Made by a program: the position numbers and the translations under genes. The notes below the pieces were generated by a model that was given only the letters and a program-made list of their open reading frames with translations, did no database searches and had not been told where the DNA came from. From the NCBI GenBank assembly GCA_965279065.1, contig OZ257134.1:2604001-2668000 (forward strand): a stretch of 64,000 nucleotides of DNA, in the 5' to 3' direction. Positions 47,388-55,818 of this stretch are shown one piece after another. This stretch comes from JAKAXS01 sp965279065. Its GTDB lineage: Bacteria > Pseudomonadota > Alphaproteobacteria > Rhizobiales > Hyphomicrobiaceae. Numbering within the stretch: the stretch's first letter is position 1; every line of letters starts with the position of its first letter.

Positions 47388-47783
47388 ATGCTTCCATCGC
47401 AGACCATCAGCATTTCCATCAATCGCGGCTGGCGCGACGTCTATGAAGCCTTCTGGCGGCCTCTCGACTTCGCGAAGTGGGCCTCAGGTCTGGTCGAAGG
47501 ACAACTTGCTCAGCGCGGCGACGTTTGGACCGCGCGCGGTCCCGAAGGACCGATCGTCATTCGCTTTTCGCCCCGCAACGATTTCGGAGTGATGGACCAC
47601 GTCGTCGAGGTCGCGCCCGGTTCAGAGGTTCATGTTCCCCTCCGCATCATCGCCAACGGCGACGGTGCCGAGGTGTTGCTTACTCTTTTTCGCCAGCCCG
47701 ACATGTCCGACGAGCGTTTCGCCGCTGACGCGGCACTCGTACTGCGCGATCTTCAAAAACTAAAGAGATTAGCCGAAAGCTAA
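47388..47783 (+). CDS. SRPBCC-like (polyketide cyclase/START-type) small protein
   Basis: 131 residues with the SRPBCC-type layout: SISINRGWRDVYEAFWRPLDFAKWASGL, a VRFSPRNDFGVMDH strand and a C-terminal helix (FAADAALVLRDLQKLKRLAE). Role unknown. 30 bp after hemB on the same strand, so probably co-transcribed. Confidence 0.75.
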   Translation: MLPSQTISISINRGWRDVYEAFWRPLDFAKWASGLVEGQLAQRGDVWTARGPEGPIVIRFSPRNDFGVMDHVVEVAPGSEVHVPLRIIANGDGAEVLLTLFRQPDMSDERFAADAALVLRDLQKLKRLAES

Positions 47784-47806
47784 GGGGCAGACCGAAGATC
47801 TGCCCC
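47784..47806. terminator. Hairpin between the SRPBCC gene and a convergent small membrane-protein gene
   Basis: GGGGCAGA (47784-47791) and TCTGCCCC (47799-47806) form a perfect 8-bp stem directly after the SRPBCC stop codon. Its core is similar to the GGGTCAGACC hairpins near 39057 and 48204. Confidence 0.55.
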
Positions 47807-47831
47807 ACCAAATCATTGCTATCTGACGAAC

Positions 47832-48092
47832 CTAAAACACGTCGCCCAGCATCGCGTTCTGACGCCAGCTGAAGCCGGCGCCCAGCAGGCGGCGGTAGAG
47901 CTGCGGGGCAGCCGCCACCACGACCCAGCCGACGGCGTTCACGGCCAGGGCAGCCGCATGCGTTGCGCTGAAGTCCGTGCCCAGTGCTGCCAGAGTAGCC
48001 AGCGTCAACGTCAGGCACGCCATGCCGGCGCTGAGGCCGATGTAGAAAACGACGAAAGCAGCGTCGAGGGCGATGTTGCGCGTGTTGGTCAT
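47832..48092 (-). CDS. Small membrane protein, two predicted helices, unknown function
   Basis: 86 residues from the ATG at 48092 (MTNTRNIALDAAFVVFYIGL). A hydrophobic stretch at about 9-34 and a second at 42-60 (AALAVNAVGWVVVAAAP) flank a short loop; the C-terminus LYRRLLGAGFSWRQNAMLGDVF is basic. No family recognised. It is convergent with the SRPBCC gene. Confidence 0.6.
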   Translation of the reverse strand: MTNTRNIALDAAFVVFYIGLSAGMACLTLTLATLAALGTDFSATHAAALAVNAVGWVVVAAAPQLYRRLLGAGFSWRQNAMLGDVF

Positions 48093-48197
48093 GGGACGCT
48101 CCTGAAATCTGAAGGCTGCCACCGGACCCTTGCCGGCTTCCATGCTCATCAGACTAGGCCCGCCCGCCCCTCTCCGCTGTTCCAGCCGGAACACGAG

Positions 48198-48225
48198 AAA
48201 AAAGGGTCAGACCTCGGCCTGACCC
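48198..48225 (-). terminator. Intrinsic terminator of the catalase-like gene
   Basis: GGGTCAG (48204-48210) pairs with CTGACCC (48219-48225); read on the minus strand, the stem is followed by TTTTTT (48203-48198). It is 6 bp past the stop codon. A classic hairpin with T tract. Confidence 0.8.
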
Positions 48226-48231
48226 CAATAG

Positions 48232-49209
48232 CTACTGCTGCTGCCGCCGACCGAACGAGACGGCATACGCCCCCGACCGCAGCGGGAAGATCTGGTCCTC
48301 CGTCGGCCCGGCAATGCCATCCGCAAGGTTCGTCGGATCGAACGTGCCCGCATCGCACGTTGCATCCGCCTCGACCGCCGAGATCGAAACCGACCCGAGC
48401 GTCACGAACTCGTGCCCCTCATCCGGCCAGAGCACCGTCGGATCGTTGACCGGATCGCCCTCTTTCTGCAGCTGTGCCGTCAGATTGAACTGCGCCGGCC
48501 CCTTGCCCAAACGGTCCTTGATCTCGACGGTCTGGAAGTCGTCTGCCTTGCCCTTGAGTTCATCCTCGCTCAACCCCTTCTCGCCCGCCGCCGGCACCAG
48601 TTTGAACTTCGCCGTCGTCGCCTTGCCCTCGGCATTCGTCAGCGTGAAGGCATGGATGCTGAAATAACTCGTGTCGGCATAGCTGGCGGGCACCGGCCGC
48701 GCGCTGACCCAGGCGCCCTGCTTTGCCGTCTCCGGGTTGGCTTCGGTAAAGGCCTTCACCTTCTCGGGATCCGGCTTGCCGTCGGGCCCGGCAGCGCGCG
48801 CCTTGAAGAATCCCAGCGTCTGCTCCGGCGTGCGCGCGAAGAAAATCGGCGCCGTCAGCATCACGAAATCCGTGCTGGTGCCGTCCGGATCGAACCGCAG
48901 CGCCAGTCCGCGCCCTGTCTTACTCTTGTCGGACGCCACGGGATTGCCGCCGCCGATCGAGAAGCGTCCGAGAACCGGCACCTCTTTCGCGAAGCTGGCC
49001 GACTTGGTCCACTTGGCGATATCGCTGGCCGGCGTGAACGAGCCCTTCACGCAGATGCCCTTGGCGTGACTGCGCCGTTTACCCTGGTGTTCGCCGAAGA
49101 TGCCCTGCAGGCCGTCCACGAGCTGTTCCGACGTTACCTCTTCGGCGTTTGCCCCCGGTAGCGTTACGCACGCGATCGCCGCAGCGACCAAGACCGATTT
49201 GATCTGCAT
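48232..49209 (-). CDS. Periplasmic catalase-related (SrpA-like) haem protein
   Basis: 325 residues from the ATG at 49209, with a signal peptide (SVLVAAAIACVTLPGANA). It matches the short catalase-family group: QGIFGEHQGKRRSHAKGICVKGSF (distal His), RFSIGGGNPVASD, GRGLALRFDPDG, and the C-terminal FPLRSGAYAVSFGRR with the Arg-x3-Tyr proximal haem ligand. Peroxidase rather than true catalase activity is likely for this size class. The expected substrate is hydrogen or organic peroxide in the periplasm. Confidence 0.87.
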   Translation of the reverse strand: MQIKSVLVAAAIACVTLPGANAEEVTSEQLVDGLQGIFGEHQGKRRSHAKGICVKGSFTPASDIAKWTKSASFAKEVPVLGRFSIGGGNPVASDKSKTGRGLALRFDPDGTSTDFVMLTAPIFFARTPEQTLGFFKARAAGPDGKPDPEKVKAFTEANPETAKQGAWVSARPVPASYADTSYFSIHAFTLTNAEGKATTAKFKLVPAAGEKGLSEDELKGKADDFQTVEIKDRLGKGPAQFNLTAQLQKEGDPVNDPTVLWPDEGHEFVTLGSVSISAVEADATCDAGTFDPTNLADGIAGPTEDQIFPLRSGAYAVSFGRRQQQ

Positions 49210-49356
49210 TCCCGTCTCCCGATTGAAGCAGGCGCAATCCCGCGCGCCTCCTGGTCGGGACATTAGCCACGCCCGCCATTACCGGTGCATCATTATTTCG
49301 TGCAGAGGATGTGATGAAAAATCATAAGACGCATGCCCGCTTATCGGCACAGGCGG

Positions 49357-49914
49357 TCAGCGATGCTTCTGCGCCCAGTATTTCCGGTAGGCGTTGACGA
49401 TCTGCAGCATCGTATTGCGCACGTGCGGCGCCCGGTTGACGTACTGCTTCACCGGCCAGGACAGGATGCGCGTCACGCCCTGGATGTTTTCCAGCCCCGG
49501 CGTCCCCTCGACGGCCTGCCCGCCTTTGAACGTCACGCGCGGCGCGAACGTCGCCGTGATGTGAACCGTCGACTTCGACGTCTTCACATCGCAGGTCACC
49601 GGCTGCTCCGGCGACTGGAACACGTAGTCGATGTCCTGCACCGCGCGCTCAACTAACCCGCGGTCGATGCGCACGGCCACCGCGCACGTCACGTCCTCGA
49701 GGTACCCGCGCGTGATGCGCTTGAGATCGGCGCGCTCCTGCTCCGCCAGCGCCACGGGATAATTGCAGGAGAATTCAGCTTTCGTGCCGTTTTCCAGTTC
49801 GTCGAAGCAGTCCCGCTCGACCGCCGTCGCCGGAACGGCCGTCAGGCAGCCGACCGCCGCGGCCATGCCGATGCTGGCCAGAACTCGAATTCGCTTGCCG
49901 GTACGCACCGTCAT
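49357..49914 (-). CDS. Secreted protein of unknown function, tandem paralog of the next gene
   Basis: 185 residues: signal peptide (ASIGMAAAVGCLTAVPATA), then an about 150-residue domain with four or five Cys. The segments SCNYPV, DVTCAVAV, PVTCDVKT, ITATFAPRVTFKGGQA and VNAYRKYWAQKH line up with CNIVKT, DTRCQANL, TVKCVIEQ, ITAKAAPKLKFKDGKA and VNKFIHKRCAQKY of the 49911-50648 gene, so the two are diverged duplicates. No known family recognised. Its ATG overlaps the partner stop (ATGA), so they are translationally coupled. Confidence 0.75.
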   Translation of the reverse strand: MTVRTGKRIRVLASIGMAAAVGCLTAVPATAVERDCFDELENGTKAEFSCNYPVALAEQERADLKRITRGYLEDVTCAVAVRIDRGLVERAVQDIDYVFQSPEQPVTCDVKTSKSTVHITATFAPRVTFKGGQAVEGTPGLENIQGVTRILSWPVKQYVNRAPHVRNTMLQIVNAYRKYWAQKHR

Positions 49915-50648
49915 GGAGCCGCCTTCGCTTTCGTGGGTTCGGGCTTGACCGCCGGCTTCTCGGCTGGCGCCTTATCCTTGGCCGCCTCCGGCTTCTTCGG
50001 CTTCACTGGCTTGCCGTCGTCATCGTACTCTTCCGCGACCTTGGCGTTGGGGCCGTATTTCTGCGCGCACCGCTTGTGAATGAACTTGTTGACCGACTTG
50101 ATCAGGCTGCCGTGGAAGATGCCGAGCTTGTCCTCCATCGCCGCGATCGTCGAGATCGTGCCAGTGACGTTTTCCGGCCCGTCGATCTTCTCCAGGTTGA
50201 TCCAGATCTTGTCCGCCTTGCCGTCCTTGAATTTCAGCTTCGGCGCCGCCTTCGCCGTGATCGGCTTCAACTCGCCGTCTTGCTCAATGACGCACTTCAC
50301 CGTCTGCGTCGGCACCCGCAGCGTGTACTTCGGCTGCGTCAGCGCCGCGATCATCTGCGTTCGGCTAACCTGCAGGTTGGCCTGGCAGCGCGTATCGCCG
50401 AAGCCCCAAGACACCGACTTGCTCTCGCCCTGCTTGATCGTCGACCTGGACCAGGTCTTGACGATATTGCAGTCGGGATTGTCGCCCTTGGGCTCTTTGT
50501 TGAGGATGATATCGCACACGCTTTTTTCGCACCGCTTGATGGTGCCCCACTCGCCCTTTTGCGGCTCAAGCGCGCGCGCCGGTCCCGCCAGCGACACCGT
50601 TGCCGCAAGTCCCACCAGCACCAATCGAGTCATCTCGCCCAAGCCCAT
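49911..50648 (-). CDS. Secreted protein of unknown function with Lys/Pro/Ala-rich tail
   Basis: 245 residues from the ATG at 50648 (MGLGEMTRLVLVGLAATVSLAGPARA), or a Met 5 codons later. After the signal peptide comes a domain of about 160 residues containing SVCDIILN, NPDCNIVK, DTRCQANL, TVKCVIEQ and KRCAQKYG, then a 45-residue tail rich in Lys, Pro and Ala (KPVKPKKPEAAKDKAPAEKP). Related to the next gene (49357-49914). The tail resembles a cell-wall-attaching or linker segment. Function unknown. Confidence 0.75.
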   Translation of the reverse strand: MGLGEMTRLVLVGLAATVSLAGPARALEPQKGEWGTIKRCEKSVCDIILNKEPKGDNPDCNIVKTWSRSTIKQGESKSVSWGFGDTRCQANLQVSRTQMIAALTQPKYTLRVPTQTVKCVIEQDGELKPITAKAAPKLKFKDGKADKIWINLEKIDGPENVTGTISTIAAMEDKLGIFHGSLIKSVNKFIHKRCAQKYGPNAKVAEEYDDDGKPVKPKKPEAAKDKAPAEKPAVKPEPTKAKAAP

Positions 50649-50769
50649 CCGCCGTCCCTGCGTTGCAGAAGCGTATTTTTCCGGTGATTGACACCCCATT
50701 AGGCCGGGATTGAGGCGCCCCCCGCGGTCAATTGCGCCCGATACTTCGTATAACTTGAAGCTCGCCGTG

Positions 50770-50800
50770 TGTTGCGCTAGGACGAAGCACAAGCGCAACA
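50770..50800 (+). other. 9-bp inverted repeat in the 5' region of the oxidase subunit IV gene
   Basis: TGTTGCGCT (50770-50778) and AGCGCAACA (50792-50800) are perfect inverted repeats with a 13-nt spacer, ending 20 bp before the start codon. It could be an RNA hairpin or an operator; nothing more can be said. Confidence 0.4.
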
Positions 50801-50820
50801 AACGTTCTGGGGAAACAACT

Positions 50821-50964
50821 ATGGGTCTCGATCTGACCGGCGGCCACGCAGCGATGGACTATTCCGAGCATGCGCGGACCTACAAGGGCTTCATCAAGGG
50901 CACGATCGTTCTGGTCGTGAGCGTTGCCGCCCTCCTAGTCGGGATGTTCTTCTTCCTGATCTGA
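50821..50964 (+). CDS. aa3-type cytochrome c oxidase subunit IV family protein
   Basis: 47 residues: MGLDLTGGHAAMDYSEHARTYKGF followed by one membrane helix (about 25-46). The MDYSEHxxTYxGF motif is the signature of the bacterial aa3 oxidase subunit IV family. The start has GGGGAAA before it. It lies about 150 bp upstream of pntAA on the same strand, a neighbourhood common in alphaproteobacteria, even though the oxidase genes are not here. Confidence 0.88.
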   Translation: MGLDLTGGHAAMDYSEHARTYKGFIKGTIVLVVSVAALLVGMFFFLI

Positions 50965-51114
50965 AGTCTTTCCCAAGCAAACTCTCGCCAAGTCTTTAGC
51001 GCTCTACGTTGTTGCCTGCCCGCGGACCTGCTGCGGGCAGGGCACACGACCCACGTAGGCCTCTGGACGACACCTTTGCAGCGGCCCCGGCCGCCCGGTT
51101 CGAGCGGATACGCC

Positions 51115-52251
51115 ATGGTCACGGTTGCCGTCACCCACGAGAGCGCAGACGAGCCCCGCGTGGCTGTTTCTCCCGAGACCGTCAAGAAACTGACGGCTCT
51201 GGGTTGCAAGGTGAAGGTCCAGGCCGGCTCCGGTAAGGGCTCCAACTTTTCCGACGAGACGCTGCGGGCCCAGGGCGCCGAGATCGTGCCGGACGCGGCC
51301 ACCGCCCTCTCCGGTGCCGACATCCTCTTGAAGGTCCGCCGTCCCACCACCGACGAGATCAAGGCCCTGAAGCCTAGTGCCATCGTCGCCGCCATTCTCG
51401 ACCCCTACGACAAGTCGGCGATGGAGCCTCTGGCCGGCACCGGCGCCAATCTCTTCTCGATGGAATTCATGCCGCGCATCTCACGCGCGCAGTCGATGGA
51501 CGTGCTGTCCTCGCAGGCCAACCTCGCCGGCTACAAGGCCGTCGTCGATGCCGCCTCCCTGTTCGGCCAGGCCATGCCGATGATGATGACGGCCGCCGGC
51601 ACCGTCCCCGCCGCCAAGGTCTTCATCATGGGCGTCGGCGTCGCCGGCCTCCAGGCCATTGCCACCGCCCGCCGCATGGGCGGTGCCGTCTCCGCCACCG
51701 ACGTCCGCCCCGCCACGAAAGAACAGGTGCAGTCCCTCGGCGCCAAGTTCATCGCTGTGGAAGACGAGGAATTCAAGCAGGCACAGACGGCAGCCGGTTA
51801 CGCCAAGCCGATGTCGCCCGAATACCAGAAGAAGCAGGCCGAACTCGTCTCGACCCACCTGAAGAACCAGGACATCGTCGTCACCACGGCGCTGATCCCC
51901 GGCCGCCCGGCCCCCAAGCTGATCACGCGCGCCATGATCGCCGCCATGAAGCCCGGCTCCATCATCGTCGATCTTGCAGCCGAACGAGGCGGCAACACCG
52001 AAGCGACCGAACCCGGCAAGACTGTCGTGGTCGATGGCATCAAGATCGTCGGCCCGTTGAATCTCGCGGGAACCGTCGCGGCCAACGCGTCAAGCCTTTA
52101 CGCCAAGAACCTTTATGCCTTCATCGAGCTCATGATCGACAAGAAGGAAAAGACCCTGAACGTGAACTGGGACGACGAGATCATCAAGGGCACGCTGGTG
52201 GCCAAGGACGGCAAGATCGTCCACCCGAGCCTCACCGGCCAAACCGCCTAA
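51115..52251 (+). CDS. pntAA: NAD(P) transhydrogenase subunit alpha part 1 (NAD-binding)
   Basis: 378 residues from the ATG at 51115 (MVTVAVTHESADEPRVAVSP). NAD-binding domain I with ESADEPRVAVSPETVKKL, FSMEFMPRISRAQSMDVLSSQANLAGYKAV, VGVAGLQAIATARRMGG (Rossmann), and VDLAAERGGN. Uses the membrane proton gradient to reduce NADP+ with NADH. The split into PntAA/PntAB/PntB is typical of alphaproteobacteria. Confidence 0.95.
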   Translation: MVTVAVTHESADEPRVAVSPETVKKLTALGCKVKVQAGSGKGSNFSDETLRAQGAEIVPDAATALSGADILLKVRRPTTDEIKALKPSAIVAAILDPYDKSAMEPLAGTGANLFSMEFMPRISRAQSMDVLSSQANLAGYKAVVDAASLFGQAMPMMMTAAGTVPAAKVFIMGVGVAGLQAIATARRMGGAVSATDVRPATKEQVQSLGAKFIAVEDEEFKQAQTAAGYAKPMSPEYQKKQAELVSTHLKNQDIVVTTALIPGRPAPKLITRAMIAAMKPGSIIVDLAAERGGNTEATEPGKTVVVDGIKIVGPLNLAGTVAANASSLYAKNLYAFIELMIDKKEKTLNVNWDDEIIKGTLVAKDGKIVHPSLTGQTA

Positions 52252-52267
52252 GGATGACCGCTTAAGG

Positions 52268-52675
52268 ATGACGATGATGCGACAGCTCAAGCTTCTTCTC
52301 GCCGCCGCCACCGTCTTCGGTGCCTTCGCCGGGTCCGCATCCGCCTCCGAAGGCATCGGTGGCGCCGCCTCCCCGTTCGTCTACCAGCTGATGGTTTTCG
52401 CCATGGCGATTTTCGTCGGCTATTACGTCGTCTGGAGCGTCACGCCGGCCCTGCACACGCCGCTGATGAGCGTCACCAACGCCATTTCCTCGGTGATCGT
52501 CGTCGGTGCTTTGCTCGCGGTCGGGCTCAACCTCGTGACATCGGGCACCACGCTCGCCAAGATTTTCGGCTTCCTCGCGCTGGTCATGGCCTCCGTCAAC
52601 ATCTTCGGCGGCTTCCTCGTCACCCAGCGCATGCTCGCCATGTACAAGAAGAAAGACACGCCCGCCAAGAAGTGA
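52268..52675 (+). CDS. pntAB: NAD(P) transhydrogenase subunit alpha part 2 (membrane)
   Basis: 135 residues. After a short N-terminus (with Ala-rich stretch) come four hydrophobic helices: VYQLMVFAMAIFVGYYVVWSV, TPLMSVTNAISSVIVVGALLAVG, and KIFGFLALVMASVNIFGGFLVTQRMLAMYKKK. The last matches PntAB closely. It begins 16 bp after pntAA; a second Met two codons later is an alternative start. Confidence 0.94.
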   Translation: MTMMRQLKLLLAAATVFGAFAGSASASEGIGGAASPFVYQLMVFAMAIFVGYYVVWSVTPALHTPLMSVTNAISSVIVVGALLAVGLNLVTSGTTLAKIFGFLALVMASVNIFGGFLVTQRMLAMYKKKDTPAKK

Positions 52676-52760
52676 CGTTCGACGGTCGCCTTTCGTCGCG
52701 AAGGGCAGCCACTGACACGCAAACGTTGAGAGAGGTTGGGGTCAGGCCCCGAAGTAACCA

Positions 52761-54173
52761 ATGCCGCACCTGTCCCCCAATCTCGTCGCGCTGCTGTACC
52801 TCGTCTCGGGCGTCCTCTTCATCCTCGCCCTGCGCGGCCTGTCCAGCCCGGTCACCTCCCGCCAGGGCAACCTGTTCGGCATGATCGGCATGGCCATTGC
52901 CGTGGTCACCACACTCTGCGTCTCCAATCCGCAGGATGGGCTCTCCTGGTTGCTGATCGCCGGCGGCCTCGGCATAGGCGGCGCCATCGGTGCCATCACC
53001 GCCAAGCGCATCCCCATGACGTCAATGCCGGAGCTTGTGGCCGCCTTCCACTCGCTGGTCGGTCTTGCTGCCGTCTTCGTCGCCGCCGCCGCCATGTACG
53101 CGCCGGAAGCCTTCGGCATCGGCACACCCGGCAACATCGCCGCCGGCAGCCTGGTCGAAATGTCGCTCGGCGTCGCCATCGGTGCCATCACCTTCACTGG
53201 CTCCGTCATCGCCTTCGCCAAGCTGTCGGGCCGCATGTCCGGCAAGCCGATCACGCTGCCGATGCGCCACGCCATCAACCTGGCCCTGCTGGCCCTGCTG
53301 ATCTACCTCATCTACGCCTTCTGCCAGTCGGGCGGCGACGCGCTGCTGTTCTGGGCTATCACCGCTGTCGCACTTCTCTTCGGCGTGCTCATCATCATCC
53401 CCATCGGCGGCGCCGACATGCCCGTCGTCGTATCGATGCTGAACTCCTACTCCGGCTGGGCCGCGGCCGGCATCGGCTTCACCCTCGGCAACATCGCCCT
53501 GATCATCACCGGTGCCCTCGTCGGCTCGTCGGGTGCGATCCTGTCCTACATCATGTGCAAGGGCATGAACCGCTCGTTCGTCTCCGTCATTGCCGGCGGC
53601 TTCGGCGGCGAAGTGGCAGGCCCCGCCGGTGGCGCCGAACAGCGCCCCGTCAAGCTCGGCTCGGCCGAAGACGCCGCCTACATCATGAAGAACGCGCAGA
53701 AGGTCATCATCGTCCCGGGCTATGGCATGGCCGTCGCCCAGGCCCAGCACGCCCTGCGTGAGCTGGCCGACAATCTCAAGGCCGCCGGCGTCGAAGTGAA
53801 GTACGCCATTCACCCCGTCGCCGGCCGCATGCCCGGCCACATGAACGTGCTGCTCGCCGAGGCCAACGTGCCCTACGACGAGGTGTTCGAGCTGGAGGAC
53901 ATCAACTCCGAGTTCCAGCAGGCCGACGTCGCCTACGTCATCGGCGCCAACGACGTGACCAACCCCGCGGCCGAGGAAGACAAGACCTCTCCGATCTACG
54001 GCATGCCCGTGTTGCAGGTGTGGAAGGCCGGCACTGTGATGTTCAACAAGCGCAGCCTTGCCTCAGGCTACGCCGGCATCGACAACACGCTGTTCTACCG
54101 CGACAACACGATGATGCTGCTCGGCGACGCCAAGAAAATGACCGAAGAAATCAGCAAGGCCACGGCGCACTAG
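52761..54173 (+). CDS. pntB: NAD(P) transhydrogenase subunit beta
   Basis: 470 residues: an N-terminal membrane domain (about 1-260, at least eight helices, with ITLPMRHAINLA) and the soluble NADP-binding domain III (VIIVPGYGMAVAQAQHALREL, AGRMPGHMNVLLAEANVPYD, VIGANDVTNPAA, MFNKRSLASGYAGIDN). It is the last gene of the pnt cluster, 85 bp after pntAB. Confidence 0.96.
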   Translation: MPHLSPNLVALLYLVSGVLFILALRGLSSPVTSRQGNLFGMIGMAIAVVTTLCVSNPQDGLSWLLIAGGLGIGGAIGAITAKRIPMTSMPELVAAFHSLVGLAAVFVAAAAMYAPEAFGIGTPGNIAAGSLVEMSLGVAIGAITFTGSVIAFAKLSGRMSGKPITLPMRHAINLALLALLIYLIYAFCQSGGDALLFWAITAVALLFGVLIIIPIGGADMPVVVSMLNSYSGWAAAGIGFTLGNIALIITGALVGSSGAILSYIMCKGMNRSFVSVIAGGFGGEVAGPAGGAEQRPVKLGSAEDAAYIMKNAQKVIIVPGYGMAVAQAQHALRELADNLKAAGVEVKYAIHPVAGRMPGHMNVLLAEANVPYDEVFELEDINSEFQQADVAYVIGANDVTNPAAEEDKTSPIYGMPVLQVWKAGTVMFNKRSLASGYAGIDNTLFYRDNTMMLLGDAKKMTEEISKATAH

Positions 54174-54177
54174 CACC

Positions 54178-54693
54178 TCAACGCGCCGTGGGCGGCAGCA
54201 CCAAGCGCTGACCCGGCTTCAGTGGCGCACCGCTCAGTGCGTTCGCCTGATTGAGCGAGGCAACCGTCACGCCATACCGCTCCGCGATCCCGTGCAGGGT
54301 GTCTCCCGGCTGCACCTCGATCATCTGCGCGTCCGGTGGCGCGCTCTGCTCGCGCGTAGCCTGTGGCGCCGGCTGCGGCTGCAGCCTCGGCGGCGGCACG
54401 CCCGGTGCCCCGGCCCTGCCTTCGATGATACGTTGCGGATTGCCGTTCCACTGATAACGCTGGCCCTGATCCTGGGCATCGACCGGCGGTGTGATGATGA
54501 CGGGCCTGTCGCGATCCGGGTTCCCGAGCCCCGACTGATGCGCTGGATCGATCGAGCGGGCGCCGACGTACGACGCTTCCTGATCGGCGCAGCCGGAAAT
54601 GAAAAGCGCGCCGGCGCACAAGCCCAACGCGGCGGCGCGGGGCGCACGCCGGAAGTCACGGAGACGCAGCACAAAGTCCTCCGAATTAGTCAC
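54178..54693 (-). CDS. LysM-domain lipoprotein
   Basis: About 171 residues if the GTG at 54693 is used (VTNSEDFVLRLRDFRRAPRAA); an ATG at 54720 is the alternative. A lipoprotein signal with lipobox LFISGC is followed by a Pro/Gln-rich linker and a C-terminal LysM domain (IEVQPGDTLHGIAERYGVTVASLNQANAL...PGQRLVLP). It binds peptidoglycan from the membrane side. The GTG start is preferred because a CtrA-like site lies 6 bp upstream of the ATG, too close for a promoter, but 33-47 bp upstream of the GTG. Confidence 0.82.
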   Translation of the reverse strand: MTNSEDFVLRLRDFRRAPRAAALGLCAGALFISGCADQEASYVGARSIDPAHQSGLGNPDRDRPVIITPPVDAQDQGQRYQWNGNPQRIIEGRAGAPGVPPPRLQPQPAPQATREQSAPPDAQMIEVQPGDTLHGIAERYGVTVASLNQANALSGAPLKPGQRLVLPPTAR

Positions 54694-54725
54694 GGTTCGA
54701 CCCGGCGATTGATGCTGCATTCCCG

Positions 54726-54740
54726 TTAAAGCCCGATTAA
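54726..54740 (-). promoter_or_regulatory. CtrA-consensus site upstream of the LysM lipoprotein gene
   Basis: TTAA-N7-TTAA (TTAAAGCCCGATTAA) matches the full CtrA consensus exactly. It lies 33-47 bp before the GTG start of the lipoprotein gene at 54693 and 124-138 bp before the divergent hydrolase gene. CtrA is a cell-cycle regulator of many envelope genes in alphaproteobacteria. Confidence 0.6.
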
Positions 54741-54863
54741 GTCTGTTGGATGAGCACATAATAAGTGCGTCCGCAGCTTACAACGATCGGCATCGCCCCC
54801 GCGTTCCACGTAATTTGCCGCGTTGGCGGGCGGCACGGCGAAATAACTGCAATAGGACTGACA

Positions 54864-55712
54864 ATGACCGGGTTCATTTGGAAGGCATCCGCGACCGTAC
54901 TGGCCCTCTACGGCCTGGTCGTACTGAGCGCTTACCTTATGCAACGGCGCCTGACCTATTTCCCCGACACCCAGCGCATCACGCCCGCCAGCGTCAACCT
55001 GCCCGACGTGCAGGAGCGCACCCTGAATACACCCGACGGCGAGAAGGTGCTCGTCTGGTACGGCCGCGCCAAGCCCGGCAACCCGACGCTGCTCTACTTC
55101 CACGGCAATGCCGGCTCGTTCGAATTCCGCCAGGAGCGCATTCGCCGTTACATGGCGCGCGGCATCGGCATGTACATGATGACCTACCGCGGCTTCGGCG
55201 GCAGCACCGGAGTGCCCTCCGAACAAGCCAACGTCGCCGACGCCCGCCTCGCCTATGCCAGCCTCGTCGACGAAGGCGTGCAGCCGGACGACATCATCGT
55301 CTACGGTGAGTCCCTCGGTTCGGGCATCGCCGTGCAGCTGGCGGCGGAGAAACCGGTCGGCGGTCTCATCCTTGACGCCCCCTACACCTCCCTCGTCGAT
55401 GTAGCCGAGACCGTCTATCCCTACCTGCCCACCCGCTGGCTGATGACCGATCGCTACGAGACGATGCAATTCATCCGCCGTGTCCACGCCCCACTCCTCG
55501 TCATGCAGGGCGAACAGGACGAGGTTGTGCCTATCGCCATGGGACGCGCCGTTTTCGCCGCCGCCAACGAACCCAAGACGCTGAAAACGTTCCCCGGCGC
55601 CGGCCACTCCGATCACTGGAACTTCGGCTCCTACGACGCCGCCTATGCCTGGCTCGACGCTTGGCGGGCACGCCGGCGGACGGCGTCGCAAAACGAGCCC
55701 CCGACCCACTGA
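54864..55712 (+). CDS. Alpha/beta hydrolase, BEM46/ABHD13-like
   Basis: 282 residues from the ATG at 54864 (MTGFIWKASATVLALYGLVV). An N-terminal membrane anchor (about 4-24) is followed by the alpha/beta hydrolase domain with YFHGNAGSFEFRQERI, GESLGSGIAVQLA (nucleophilic Ser in GxSxG), an Asp in QDEVVPIAMG and a C-terminal His in GHSDHW. Membrane-bound esterase-like; substrate unknown. Confidence 0.88.
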   Translation: MTGFIWKASATVLALYGLVVLSAYLMQRRLTYFPDTQRITPASVNLPDVQERTLNTPDGEKVLVWYGRAKPGNPTLLYFHGNAGSFEFRQERIRRYMARGIGMYMMTYRGFGGSTGVPSEQANVADARLAYASLVDEGVQPDDIIVYGESLGSGIAVQLAAEKPVGGLILDAPYTSLVDVAETVYPYLPTRWLMTDRYETMQFIRRVHAPLLVMQGEQDEVVPIAMGRAVFAAANEPKTLKTFPGAGHSDHWNFGSYDAAYAWLDAWRARRRTASQNEPPTH

Positions 55713-55756
55713 CGGCTCCGCACTGATCTGCAGCGATCCGATCCGGGCCCGAAATG

Positions 55757-55795
55757 CAGATGGCCCGGACGCTGCATCAGCGTCCGGGCCATCTG
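55757..55795. terminator. Perfect 18-bp hairpin between convergent genes
   Basis: Arms at 55757-55774 and 55778-55795 are fully complementary with a CAT loop, in the gap between the hydrolase and rpsU stops. No clear T run follows on either strand, but a bidirectional terminator is likely. Confidence 0.65.
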
Positions 55796-55818
55796 TGCAA
55801 TATCTATGTGCGGAAGGC

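Noticed and set aside
50747..50762. Short stretch ATACTTCGTATAACTT resembling part of a loxP arm near the oxidase subunit IV gene
   Set aside because: Only partial similarity, no inverted partner or spacer, and no recombinase nearby; chance resemblance.
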